The notes: generated by a model from the sequence alone, not told the origin. A stretch of 64,000 nt of DNA from Stagnimonas sp965279705 (GCA_965279705.1 OZ257257.1:2108001-2172000), one strand, 5' to 3'. Shown: positions 29,151-39,340, counted from the first letter of the stretch. Numbers and translations: made by a program.

Positions 29151-29323
29151 GGGGTTTTCTCCGGCGTGGTGGTTTCGGGTGCATCAGACTCGGGTGCCTC
29201 GGCGCCGTCGGTCGCATCGGCTGCAGTGCCGCCAGCCAGCTTCTTCAGACGCTTTTCTTCTTGCTGCTTGATCTTTTTCAGTTCGCGCTGGCGCTTCTCG
29301 AACTGGTAGTTGGGCTTGGCCAT
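29147..29323 (-). CDS. Small basic protein with acidic tail, 58 aa
   Basis: Starts MAKPNYQFEKRQRELKKIKQ and has GGAG six bases upstream of the ATG at 29323. The first half is a highly charged predicted helix rich in Lys, Arg and Glu; the second half is Ala-, Glu- and Pro-rich (APESDAPETTTP) and likely disordered. The beginning MAKPNYQFEKRQ recurs in conserved hypothetical proteins of beta- and gammaproteobacteria as far as I recall. It is translationally coupled to the 31-aa gene. Function unknown. Confidence 0.78.
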   Translation of the reverse strand: MAKPNYQFEKRQRELKKIKQQEEKRLKKLAGGTAADATDGAEAPESDAPETTTPEKTP

Positions 29324-29378
29324 CGGTTGCTCCGTAATTGTCGTTGCACAGTGTACTGGTTGCCGTGCCCGCCGTGCG

Positions 29379-30148
<770 letters not shown>

Positions 30149-30152
<4 letters not shown>

Positions 30153-31081
30153 GCTTGCTCCCTCACCAGATTGACGAAGATTTCTTCCAGCGAGGACTGG
30201 CTGGATTGCAGCTCCTTGAAGTCGATGCCGTGCTCGCCCAGGCGTCGCAGCAGGGCCGCGATGCCGGTCTCGTCGCTCTGCGCGTCGAAGGTGTAGATCA
30301 GCGAATTGCCGTCGGCCGAGAGCGTCAACGTCGCATCCGCCAGTGCGGCGGGGATTTCGCTAAGCGGCGTTTTCAGACTCAGGGTCAGCTGCTTCTTGCC
30401 CAGCTTTGCCATCAGCGCCTGCTTGTCTTCCACCACGATCAGCTCGCCCTTGCGGATGACGCCGATGCGATCGGCCATCTCCTCGGCTTCTTCGATGTAA
30501 TGGGTGGTGAGAATGATGGTGACACCACGCTCACGCAGTGCCCGCACCATCGCCCACATGTCGCGGCGCAGCTCCACATCAACACCGGCGCTGGGCTCGT
30601 CGAGAAACAGGATCTGCGGCTCGTGCGACAGCGCCTTGGCGATCATCACCCGACGCTTCATGCCGCCCGAGAGCGTCATGATCTTCGCGTCGCGCTTGTC
30701 CCACAGCGACAGCTCGCGCAGGATTTTTTCGATCAGCACCGTGTCTGGCGGCTTGCCGAACAGGCCACGGCTGAAGTTGACGGTGGCCCAGACGGTCTCG
30801 AAGGCATCGGTGCTCAACTCCTGCGGCACCAGGCCGATCTTGCCGCGCGCGGCGCGGTAGTCCGCCACCACGTCGTGGCCATCGGCCAGCACCGTGCCGC
30901 TGCTGGGATTGACGATGCCGCAGACGATGCCGATGAGCGTGGTCTTGCCGGCACCGTTGGGGCCCAGCAGCGCAAAGATTTCGCCGCGCCGGATGTCGAG
31001 CGTGACGCCCTTGAGTGCCTGAAACCCCGACTTGTAGGTCTTGGTCAGGTTCTGGATGGAGATGATGTTGGGCACGTCCAC
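30149..31081 (-). CDS. ABC transporter ATP-binding protein
   Basis: A 310-aa ATPase of the drug/polysaccharide exporter (YadG/CcmA) type. Walker A is GPNGAGKTT near residue 41, the Q-loop is LVPQELST, the signature is LSGGMKRR, Walker B is ILFLDEPSAG and the switch His is in TTHYIEEAEEMADR. The C-terminal extension of about 80 residues is usual. It is translationally coupled to the permease gene that follows it. Confidence 0.93.
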
Positions 31082-31146
31082 TCAATTTTTTCGGATCAGT
31101 GGTGCATGGTACTCGGAAGATTGCCGTGCAACCGCCCGCGACTGAC

Positions 31147-33369
31147 TTACTGGAACAAATCCGCCCAGGGTGGCCGTGCACTGCCGAGCGCGGCCATGAA
31201 CTGCGCAGCCGGCAGGGCCTGGCTGATGAGAAAGCCCTGCACTTCGTCGCAGCCCTGCTGGCGCAGCCACTCCAGCTGCGCAGGGGTTTCCACCCCTTCG
31301 GCAATCACCCGCAGCCGGCGGCTGTGGGCGAGATTGATGATGGCGAGCACGATGGCATCGGCATCCTCTGCCCCCAGTGCGATGTCATCGACGAACGAGC
31401 GGTCCATCTTCAGGCTCTGGATCGGGAAACGCTTGAGCGAGCTCAAACTCGAATGGCCGATGCCGAAGTCGTCGACCGCAATGCTGACGCCCATCTCGCG
31501 CAGCTCCGCCATGGTGCGGACCGCCGCCTCGACGTCGTGCATGACCAGACTCTCGGTGAGTTCGAGGTCGAGCAGCTCGGCGGCAAGGCCGGTCTCGCTC
31601 AGCGTGCGAGCAATCATCGCCACCAGGCCTTTTTCCCGGAACTGCCGGGGTGAGAGATTGACCGAAACCCGCGTGGGTTCTTGCCGCAGTACCTGCCAGG
31701 ATTTGCATTGCTGGCAGGCCAGGCGCAGCGCCCACTCACCGATGGGCACAATCAGCCCGGTCTCTTCGGCCAGCGGCACGAACTCGTCCGGCGGACGCGC
31801 GTCGAGGAACTCCGATGACCAGCGCAGCAGTGCCTCGGCACCCACCACCTTTCCGCTCGTCAGCGCAATCTGCGGCTGGTAGCTGAGTGTGAGCTCCTCG
31901 CGCTCCAGCGCACGGCGCAGCGCGCTTTCGAGCGTGCGCTTGCGGCCAATCTCGCGGTTTAGCGCCTCGGTGTAGGCCTGAATGTTGTTGCGGCCCTGCT
32001 CCTTGGCGCGGTACATCGCGGCATCAGCGTTTTTCAGCAGTGTTTCGGCGTCTGCACCGTCGGTGGGGAAAACGCTGAACCCGATACTGCAGCTGACGTT
32101 GAGCACATGGGTGCCGATCAGCATCGGCAGGCCGATATGGTCGAGCAGGCGCTGTGCCACCTGCGGCACCGAGATTTCCTGCGAGTGCTCCATCAACAGC
32201 ACGAACTCGTCGCCACCGAGCCGCGCTACGGTGTCCTGCTCGCGCACGCACACCCGTAGGCGCTCACCGACCAGCACCAGCAACTGATCGCCGACGCTAT
32301 GGCCCAGGCTGTCGTTGATGGACTTGAACATGTCGAGGTCGATGTAGAGCACCGTGACCTGCTGGCCACGGACGTAGGCATCGTCCAGTGCCTGACCCAG
32401 CTTCTCGTGCAGCATGCGGCGGTTGATGAGACCCGTGAGCGTGTCGTGGTTGGCGTAGCGCTGCAGCTCCTGCTCGTAGCGCTTGCGGGCACTGATGTCG
32501 ATCACCGTGCCCTCGTAGAACTGCAAGTGGCCCTCACCATCGTGCAGCGGATGGATGTTCTCGGCGATCCAGATCGACTCGCCGTCGGCGCGCAGCACCT
32601 CGGACTCGAACCCCAGCACCATGCCGCGCTCGCGCACCGCATTCAACAACTCGCGGCGGCGTTGTGGCTCGGCATACAGCGCGTTGCCGTGATGGTTGAA
32701 CGTCGCCACTAGCTTCTTCGCATCGGCGTAGCCGTAGATCTCCGCCATCGAAGGATTGACGTTGATGAACTCGCCATCGGTACCCATGTGGAAGATGCCT
32801 TCCGAGGCGTTGTCGAACAGGCTGCGGTACTGCATCTCGGCGGCGCGGCGCTGGCTCTCGGCGGCACGCTGCTCGCGCATGTCCATCGTCACAAAATAGA
32901 TTGCGTCCAGATCGCCGCGGATGTCGAGATGCCGGGAAGACAACACCACCGGAATGCTCTCGCCGGTCGTGGCATAGAGATTCATCTCGCGCTGTTTGAG
33001 CTCGGTCGCTGCGAGCAGGCTTTGCACCAGCGGCAGATCGCCGGGCGCCATGAAATCGAGAATCGAGCGGCCGAGAATCTGGTCCAGCGGCACGGCTACC
33101 AGCGCGGCAAAACTGCGGTTGCAATACTGGATGATGCCGGTGCGGGTGGTGACCGCCGCCCCTTCGTGCATGGCTTCGATCATTACGCGGTAGGGATGCT
33201 CGGCCCCTTCAAGCGTGAACACCCGCCCGCTCTCGCCGCCCTCGACGACCACGGCATCGACCTGCCCGCTGCGGATCGCTTCGAGCGTGTCTTCAGCCTC
33301 CTGCAGGCGCGCTTGCAGTTCTTCCAGCTGAGCCCCAAGCGCGGCTGGCGTCGGTTCAGTCTTGTTCAC
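31147..33369 (-). CDS. PAS-PAS-GGDEF-EAL c-di-GMP enzyme of the kai operon
   Basis: A 740-aa soluble protein with an N-terminal coiled coil (about 8-35), two PAS domains (about 55-165 and 180-295), GGDEF (300-470) and EAL (480-735). The cyclase motif GGDEF (385-389) is intact and an inhibitory RxxD (376-379) precedes it by five residues. The phosphodiesterase motif EAL (512-514) is intact, with DDFGIGHSS and KMDRSF downstream. Both activities are therefore possible. The GTG start at 33369 lies 14 bases inside the preceding kaiB-like gene, so it is coupled to the Kai proteins and is their likely output. Confidence 0.9.
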   Translation of the reverse strand: MNKTEPTPAALGAQLEELQARLQEAEDTLEAIRSGQVDAVVVEGGESGRVFTLEGAEHPYRVMIEAMHEGAAVTTRTGIIQYCNRSFAALVAVPLDQILGRSILDFMAPGDLPLVQSLLAATELKQREMNLYATTGESIPVVLSSRHLDIRGDLDAIYFVTMDMREQRAAESQRRAAEMQYRSLFDNASEGIFHMGTDGEFINVNPSMAEIYGYADAKKLVATFNHHGNALYAEPQRRRELLNAVRERGMVLGFESEVLRADGESIWIAENIHPLHDGEGHLQFYEGTVIDISARKRYEQELQRYANHDTLTGLINRRMLHEKLGQALDDAYVRGQQVTVLYIDLDMFKSINDSLGHSVGDQLLVLVGERLRVCVREQDTVARLGGDEFVLLMEHSQEISVPQVAQRLLDHIGLPMLIGTHVLNVSCSIGFSVFPTDGADAETLLKNADAAMYRAKEQGRNNIQAYTEALNREIGRKRTLESALRRALEREELTLSYQPQIALTSGKVVGAEALLRWSSEFLDARPPDEFVPLAEETGLIVPIGEWALRLACQQCKSWQVLRQEPTRVSVNLSPRQFREKGLVAMIARTLSETGLAAELLDLELTESLVMHDVEAAVRTMAELREMGVSIAVDDFGIGHSSLSSLKRFPIQSLKMDRSFVDDIALGAEDADAIVLAIINLAHSRRLRVIAEGVETPAQLEWLRQQGCDEVQGFLISQALPAAQFMAALGSARPPWADLFQ

Positions 33370-33688
33370 TGGATTGAACCGTCAGAGCGCCGGCGTCGAA
33401 AGTCGGCAGCAGCAGCCGCGAGGCGTTGGTCATGTCACCGATCAGCCGTCTGAGCGGCAGCGGCTGCCTGCGAATGAGCGTGGGTGCTGCAATGATCTGC
33501 TCGCTCTTCGCAAGCTCCGGCTGCTGGTAGATGTCGATGATGCGCAGCTCGTAGCGACCGGCAAGATGCGCCTCACAGAACCGCTGGGTGTTGTGGATGG
33601 CGCGCACGGAATTGGGCGTGGTGCCGGCCACGAACAAAGTGAGCAGGTAAAGCTCGGCAGTATTGTCACTGCCAGGCGAGGTGCTCAC
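33356..33688 (-). CDS. KaiB-like protein, divergent copy
   Basis: A 110-aa thioredoxin-like KaiB-family protein. It keeps TLFVAGTTPNSVRAI and the region IIDIYQQPELAKSEQIIAAPTLIR, but is more divergent from cyanobacterial KaiB than its neighbour, with a QPLPLRRLIGDMTNAS segment in place of the usual LPPPVRKIIGDLS. Its start overlaps the stop of the canonical copy in ATGA, and its 3' end overlaps the GGDEF/EAL gene by 14 bases. It could be a specialised adaptor to that enzyme. Confidence 0.85.
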   Translation of the reverse strand: MSTSPGSDNTAELYLLTLFVAGTTPNSVRAIHNTQRFCEAHLAGRYELRIIDIYQQPELAKSEQIIAAPTLIRRQPLPLRRLIGDMTNASRLLLPTFDAGALTVQSSEQD

Positions 33689-34017
33689 GCGGTGCCAACT
33701 TTCAGATTGAGCCCGACCAGCACGCGCTCGGTGTTAGAGAGATCGCCGATGATCTTGCGGATCGGCTCGGGCAGCCGGCGCACCACAGTCGGCACTGCCA
33801 GGATCTGATCCCCCTTGGCAAGTTGCGGACTCTGCAGCAGATCAATGATCTCGATCTCGTACTCGCCGGGCATGTGTGCTTCGCAGATGCGCTTGAGGTT
33901 GGCGAAGGCCGCGAGCGACTTGGGGCTCGCCCCGGCTACATAGAGTTTGAGCAGGCATTTTTTTGAAGGGTTCACGGTCGCCTTGGGCGCACCGCGAGAC
34001 GATTCCGCACGCTTCAC
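33685..34017 (-). CDS. kaiB: KaiB-like protein, canonical copy
   Basis: A 110-aa KaiB with the family core LKLYVAGASPKS, IIDLLQSPQLAKGDQILAVPTVVRRLP and IRKIIGDLSNTERVL, close to the cyanobacterial pattern. An N-terminal Lys-rich extension of about 20 residues precedes the core. It is coupled to kaiC upstream and to the second kaiB downstream by ATGA overlaps. KaiB in cyanobacteria changes fold and binds KaiC; whether this one does is not visible. Confidence 0.92.
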   Translation of the reverse strand: MKRAESSRGAPKATVNPSKKCLLKLYVAGASPKSLAAFANLKRICEAHMPGEYEIEIIDLLQSPQLAKGDQILAVPTVVRRLPEPIRKIIGDLSNTERVLVGLNLKVGTA

Positions 34018-35771
34018 TGGCGCTTCTTTGCCGGCGCTTTCGCACCTGCGGAGACGGGCTTCACATCTGCTTTGCGCGACCGCGCCAGCTGCTCGCGACC
34101 CTGTTCGAGCATCGCGCTGCGCTGTGCATCCTGGGCAAGCACTTCGTGCATGTCTTGCGTGGTGGATTCAAACTCCAGACGCATGCCGGCGATGTTGGCC
34201 TCCAGCAGCGCGCGGCGACGTTCGTAGTCGCGTTGCTGGCGCTGCGCCTGCTGCTGGCCAGAGACAGCACTGGCGCGTTCCAGCGCCTCCTGCGCCAGTC
34301 GTGCCGAGCCGGTCACCATGCCGGCAGGGCCGATGTAGACATCCACCAGATCCATGCCTTTGCTGCTCATCACGAACTCGCGTACCTGGTTGGAGTGCGG
34401 CATGCCGCGCGACTTGAGAATGTGCAGGCCGCGGTTGCGCTCGCCCTGATGCTCGATGTCGCGCAGGCAGATCCAGCTGTCGACCAGGGAAGAGATTTCC
34501 TCGCTGCTGCTCTCGGTGGAATCGCCGGCATGGGTCAGATCGGTCATCAGCGTCGAGATCTGCTGGGTTTTCAGGAAATCGATCAGCCGCGTCAGCATCG
34601 ACTTCGCCTCGTTGCCGCTGCCGACGGCGGTGAGGTTGGAGATGGGGTCGATCACCACGATCTGCGGCTTGAACTCGCTCACATACTTGTGGACTGTGGC
34701 CAGGTGCATCTCCAGGCCGTACAGCGAGGGGCGCGAGGCGTGGAAGCGCAGCAGGCCCTTCTGCTGCCAGCGGCCCAGATCGCAACCGATCGAAGCCATG
34801 TTGCGGACGATCTGCTGCGGCGATTCCTCGAAGGGAAAGTAAAGGCAACGTTCGCCGCGTTCGCAGGCCGCCTCGACGAACCGGGCAGCGAGACTCGATT
34901 TGCCCGAACCTGCAGTGCCAGAGAGCAGCACCACCGAGCCGCGGTAATAGCCCTGTCCGCCCAGCATGGTGTCCAGCCGCGCGATGCCGGACGACACCCG
35001 CTTGTGCGACACCGCATGGTCGAGCCCGAGCGAAGTGATAGGCAAGATGGAAATGCCCTGCTCGTCGATGAGGAAGGGATATTCGTCGGTGCCGTGCGTG
35101 GTGCCACGGTACTTGACCACCCGCAACCGGCGCGTGGCCACCTGCTGCTCGACGCGCAGATCGAGCAGAATGACGCAGTCGGCGACGTATTCTTCCAGCC
35201 CGTGGCGGGTCAGCATCTTGTCGCCGCGCTCGCCGGTGATGACGGCAGTCACGCCCTTCTCTTTCAGCCAGCGGAATAGGCGACGCAGTTCGGCGCGCAG
35301 GATGGCGGTGTTGTTGAAGCCGCTGAACAAGGCCTCGATCGTGTCCAGCACCACGCGCTTGGCACCGATGGAATCAATGGCATAGCCGAGCCGTACGAAC
35401 AGGCCATCGAGGTCGTATTCGCCGGTCTCTTCGATCTCGCTGCGTTCGATGTGCACATAGTCGATGGCGAGTTGGCCGCGCTTGACCATTTGCGTGAGGT
35501 CAACGCCCAGCGAGGTGAAGTTCTTTTCAAGCTCCTCGGTGCGTTCCTCGAATGACATGAACACGCCAGACTCGCCGAAATCACGCGCACCGTGGACGAG
35601 AAACTCCATGCCGAGAATGGTCTTGCCGCAGCCCGCATTACCGCAGACCAGTGAGGGACGACCACGCGGCAGGCCGCCACCAGTGATCTCGTCCAGGCCG
35701 CGAATGCCGGTGGGGCATTTGGCTAAGGGTCCAATCACTGCCGTCGATTTCGGGGTCGATTTCTTTGCCAT
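34014..35771 (-). CDS. kaiC: KaiC-like double RecA-type ATPase/kinase
   Basis: A 585-aa KaiC homologue from the ATG at 35771 (MAKKSTPK). CI has Walker A GNAGCGKT (44-51) and acidic pair E76-E77; CII has GTAGSGKS (285-292) and E315-E316. The inter-domain signature is VVKYRGTTHGTDEYPFLID. The phosphorylation site equivalent to cyanobacterial S431-T432 reads S427-S428 (EEISSLVDS). The C-terminus is longer than in cyanobacteria, with a coiled-coil-like, Gln/Arg-rich segment (about 495-565) and a Lys-rich tail. No kaiA is nearby, as expected outside cyanobacteria. It starts 59 bases after the symporter-kinase gene. Confidence 0.93.
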   Translation of the reverse strand: MAKKSTPKSTAVIGPLAKCPTGIRGLDEITGGGLPRGRPSLVCGNAGCGKTILGMEFLVHGARDFGESGVFMSFEERTEELEKNFTSLGVDLTQMVKRGQLAIDYVHIERSEIEETGEYDLDGLFVRLGYAIDSIGAKRVVLDTIEALFSGFNNTAILRAELRRLFRWLKEKGVTAVITGERGDKMLTRHGLEEYVADCVILLDLRVEQQVATRRLRVVKYRGTTHGTDEYPFLIDEQGISILPITSLGLDHAVSHKRVSSGIARLDTMLGGQGYYRGSVVLLSGTAGSGKSSLAARFVEAACERGERCLYFPFEESPQQIVRNMASIGCDLGRWQQKGLLRFHASRPSLYGLEMHLATVHKYVSEFKPQIVVIDPISNLTAVGSGNEAKSMLTRLIDFLKTQQISTLMTDLTHAGDSTESSSEEISSLVDSWICLRDIEHQGERNRGLHILKSRGMPHSNQVREFVMSSKGMDLVDVYIGPAGMVTGSARLAQEALERASAVSGQQQAQRQQRDYERRRALLEANIAGMRLEFESTTQDMHEVLAQDAQRSAMLEQGREQLARSRKADVKPVSAGAKAPAKKRQ

Positions 35772-35830
35772 GCTGTCTTCTCTAAAGGTTGACGATGCTA
35801 ACACCGGGCAAGGCCCGAATGCCCTGTTTC

Positions 35831-38800
35831 TCAAGTACCGCGATCGGTCAGAAGCCTCTGCATCAACGCTCTCAGCGCGGCGGGTTTCAGTGGCTTTTGC
35901 AGCAAGGCATAACCCTGCGCTGCAGCGGCATCACGCGCTTCGCGCGTCGGGTCGGCGGTGATAACGACACAGGGCACTTCAACGCCCCACAGCGCACGTA
36001 ATTGCACGGCGACGTCAATGCCGCTCTCGCCATCGTCCAGGTGGTAGTCCACCAGCGCGAGATCGGGTGGCGCATAGCCTTCGCAGAGGGCATGCGCCTC
36101 GCGGCCCGATGCGGCAGGCAACACCTCGTGACCCCAGCGCTGCAGCAGCGCGGTGAGCGCGCCGAGCGCCAGGGGTTCGTTGTCGAGCACCAGCACGCGG
36201 GCGCGATGGGCGCCGGGGCGCTGATCGATACGTTCGAGATCCGCTGGCATCACCGGCTTGAGATCGCTGGCCGCACCCAGCGGCACGGTGAGCGCGAACA
36301 GCGAGCCGCGACCGGGCCAGCTGCGCAGCGTCAGGGTGTGGCCCAAGAGCTTGGTGATGCGCTCGCTGATCGCAAGGCCCAGACCCAGGCCGCGTTCGCC
36401 GACCGCATCCTGCGCGTGCAGGCGGCGGAACTCCTCGAAGATCGCGCGATGCTGTTCGGGTGCGATGCCGGGGCCGGTGTCCCAGACCTCGATGCGCAGA
36501 TGGTCGCCCAGATGCCTCACGCCCAGCAGCACCCGCCCCTGCCGCGTGTAGCGCAGCGCATTGCCCAGAAAATTTTGCAGCACGCGGCGCAGCAATGCGG
36601 CGTCGCTGTAGAGCAGCGCCCGCGTCGGCCGATAGCGGAAGCTCAAACCGCGAATGGCGGCAAGCGCGGCGAACTCGCGGGCGAGCGGGCTCAGCAGCGT
36701 ATCGGCGGCAAAGGTTTCGCGCTGCACCGGCAAGGCGCCGGCATCGAGCTTGCTGATGTCGAGCAGGCCGCTCAGCAACTGCTCTGCCGCACTCAGTGAA
36801 TCGCCGATGCGCTCCAGCACGATGTTGGTCTCGGCCGGCAACTGCTCGCGGTCGGCGGCAGCGAGAAAAAGTCGTGCCGCGTGCAAGGGCTGCACCAGAT
36901 CGTGTGAGGCCGCGGCCAGAAAACGGGTCTTGGCCGCGTTGGCCTGCTGTGCCTCACCGCTGGCAATGGCGAGTTCGGCGGTGCGATCGGCCACGCGCAG
37001 TTCCAGCGTGTCGTTGGCGGTCTTGAGTGCGGCCTGTGCGCGGGTGTAGGCGGTCACGTCCGAATAGCTGGTGACGAAGCCGCCACCCGGCGTCGGCGTG
37101 CCACGAATTTCGATGACGCTGCCATCCGGCAGTTGCCGCTCGTGCACGTACGGCGTGCCGCGTTGTAGGTGCTCCATGCGGCGCGCGACCAGGGTCTCGA
37201 TCGTGCCGGCACCCAACAGGCCGCGCTGGGCGTTGTGGCGGAACAAGGTCTCGATCGGCTGACCGATGTGGATCAGCTCGGGCGGATAGGCGAACAGCTC
37301 GAGATAGCGATGGTTCCAGGCGACCAGTCGCAGGTCCTTGTCGACCACGCTCACGCCCTGCGAGAGGTGTTCGAGTGTCGCGCGCAGGCGCTCCTGCGAG
37401 AAGACAATGGCGTGGCTGGTTTCGTCCAGCAGGCGGATCACATCCTCCGGCTGCATGTCGCGGCCCCTCAGCGTGCTGGCCAGCAGCAGACGCGCGCTCG
37501 ATGCACCGAGCGCGCCGGCGAGCAGGTGTTCGGTGAAGCGCAGTAGCTCGCGGTCGGCACGTTCGTTGGCGACGGCAGCGGGTTTGCGGCGTTGGTGGTT
37601 GAAGTCGGCGATCTGCTCCTGCACGCGCTCGGCACCCAGAAACCGTTCGAGCAATGCCAGCAGATCGCCCACCGTCGCGGGCGTGGCGCTCAGCGGCTCC
37701 GGCACGCCCCGCGCGATGTTGCCGGGTGTGAGGAACTGCACCGCTTGCAGGCGTTCGGCCAAGCGCGGTTGCGACAGCCAGGAAACGAAACCGTAGCCGA
37801 AGATATTGGCGGCGAGGCTCCACAGCGTGCCGTGGGTGATGGGGTCCAAGCCGGTCATGCCAAACAAGGCCTGTGGTCTGAGCGCCGCCATGCCGAGCGG
37901 CCCCTCGACCAGCAGGGCGTGGCCCTGTTGGCCGAGCAGTGCGGGTAGCAGCAGCGTGTAGCTCCATACCGCAAAGCCCGCGCTCAAGCCCCACACCGCA
38001 CCGCGATAACTACCGCCGCGCCACAGCATGCCGCCCAGCACTGCCGGTGCAAACTGCGCCACCGCCACGAACGAGAGCAGGCCGATCGCCGAGAGCGTTC
38101 CGGGCCCGGTGAACAGCCGGTAGTACAGCCAGGCGGTGCCGAGAATGGCGAAGATGGCGACGCGGCGGATGAGCTTGAGCAGACCGCTCAAATCGCCCCG
38201 CTCGCCCAGACCGAGGCGCTTGGAGCGCAGCAGCATCGGCAACACCACCTCGTTGCTGAGCATGGTGGAAAGCGCGATGGTCTCGACGATGACCATGCTG
38301 GTCGCCGCCGAAAAGCCACCCAGATAGGCGGCGAGTGAAAGCAAGCCGTGACCGTTGGCGAGCGGCAGTGCCAGCACAAAAGTATCAGCCGGTGTGCCGA
38401 TGGGCAGGTGCTTCAAACCCGCTGCGGCGATGGGCACCACGAAGGCGCTGATGAGCAGGATGTAGAGCGGAAACACCCAGCGCGCCCGATTGAGATCGCG
38501 CGGCGAGGTCGACTCAACCACCGTCATCTGGAACTGTCGTGGCAGACAGACGATGGCGATGGCGGCCAGCAGGGTTTGTGTCCAGAAGCCCGCCTGCCAG
38601 CCGCTATCGGATAAAGGTTCGATGAGCTGCGGCAGTTTCAGTGCTTGCGTGTAAGCATCGCCAAAACCGTTGAACACGCTGTAGCAAACGTAGAGCCCCA
38701 CCGCGAGAAAAGCGCCGAGCTTGATGACCGACTCGAAGGCGATGGCGAGCACCATGCCGTGATGCGACTCGCTCGACACCACCTGCCGGGTGCCGAACAG

Positions 38801-39340
38801 CACCGCGAAGATGGCCAGCAGACCGGCGATCACCAAGGCGGTATCGGCAAAGCCCTGCGTGCTGTCGGTGGTGAGCGCGAGCGGGCTGGCAAGCACCTCG
38901 AATCCGAATGCCACCGCCTTCAGCTGCAAGGCGATATAGGGCACCACGCCCACCACGGCGATGAAGGTGGCGAGCATCGCCAGCGGCTGGTGACGGCCGT
39001 AGCGCGCGCCGATGAAATCGGCGATGGATGTGATGTTATGGCGCTTGCTGACCGCAATCACCTTGGCGAGCAGCGGTGCTCCGAACACGAACACCAGCAG
39101 CGGGCCGAGATAGATGGGCAGAAAATCCCAGCCACTGGCGGCGGCGCGACCCACGGCGCCGTAGAACGTCCACGAGGTGCAGTAGACGCCGAGTGCGAGG
39201 CTGTACACCCAGGGCTGCAAGCGCGGTGTGCGACCTTCATCCACTGCGCGCGCGTGGCGACGATCGCCGTGGTGGGCAATGCCGAACAGCAGGGCGACAT
39301 AGCCTGCTGAAATCAGAAACAGTGCCCAACCGGGAAGCAT
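35831..39340 (-). CDS. Sodium:solute symporter-hybrid histidine kinase, CrbS-like
   Basis: A 1169-aa protein. The first 500 or so residues are an SLC5-type symporter with about 13 membrane segments, beginning WALFLISAGYVALLFG and containing SLALGVYCTSWTFYGAVG. A PAS region (about 650-770) follows, then the H-box AAASHDLVQPLHAARLF, an ATPase domain (GLGLAISERI) and a receiver near the C-terminus with LALVDYHLDDGESG. This layout matches CrbS, which senses acetate-like carboxylates and drives acs with its LuxR-type partner CrbR. The divergent MHS transporter and nearby acs support this. AGGAGAG precedes the ATG. Confidence 0.9.
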   Translation of the reverse strand: MLPGWALFLISAGYVALLFGIAHHGDRRHARAVDEGRTPRLQPWVYSLALGVYCTSWTFYGAVGRAAASGWDFLPIYLGPLLVFVFGAPLLAKVIAVSKRHNITSIADFIGARYGRHQPLAMLATFIAVVGVVPYIALQLKAVAFGFEVLASPLALTTDSTQGFADTALVIAGLLAIFAVLFGTRQVVSSESHHGMVLAIAFESVIKLGAFLAVGLYVCYSVFNGFGDAYTQALKLPQLIEPLSDSGWQAGFWTQTLLAAIAIVCLPRQFQMTVVESTSPRDLNRARWVFPLYILLISAFVVPIAAAGLKHLPIGTPADTFVLALPLANGHGLLSLAAYLGGFSAATSMVIVETIALSTMLSNEVVLPMLLRSKRLGLGERGDLSGLLKLIRRVAIFAILGTAWLYYRLFTGPGTLSAIGLLSFVAVAQFAPAVLGGMLWRGGSYRGAVWGLSAGFAVWSYTLLLPALLGQQGHALLVEGPLGMAALRPQALFGMTGLDPITHGTLWSLAANIFGYGFVSWLSQPRLAERLQAVQFLTPGNIARGVPEPLSATPATVGDLLALLERFLGAERVQEQIADFNHQRRKPAAVANERADRELLRFTEHLLAGALGASSARLLLASTLRGRDMQPEDVIRLLDETSHAIVFSQERLRATLEHLSQGVSVVDKDLRLVAWNHRYLELFAYPPELIHIGQPIETLFRHNAQRGLLGAGTIETLVARRMEHLQRGTPYVHERQLPDGSVIEIRGTPTPGGGFVTSYSDVTAYTRAQAALKTANDTLELRVADRTAELAIASGEAQQANAAKTRFLAAASHDLVQPLHAARLFLAAADREQLPAETNIVLERIGDSLSAAEQLLSGLLDISKLDAGALPVQRETFAADTLLSPLAREFAALAAIRGLSFRYRPTRALLYSDAALLRRVLQNFLGNALRYTRQGRVLLGVRHLGDHLRIEVWDTGPGIAPEQHRAIFEEFRRLHAQDAVGERGLGLGLAISERITKLLGHTLTLRSWPGRGSLFALTVPLGAASDLKPVMPADLERIDQRPGAHRARVLVLDNEPLALGALTALLQRWGHEVLPAASGREAHALCEGYAPPDLALVDYHLDDGESGIDVAVQLRALWGVEVPCVVITADPTREARDAAAAQGYALLQKPLKPAALRALMQRLLTDRGT

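Noticed and set aside
30155..31882. 575-residue plus-strand frame across the ABC transporter and GGDEF/EAL genes
   Set aside because: It crosses two well-supported genes on the other strand and shows no domain.
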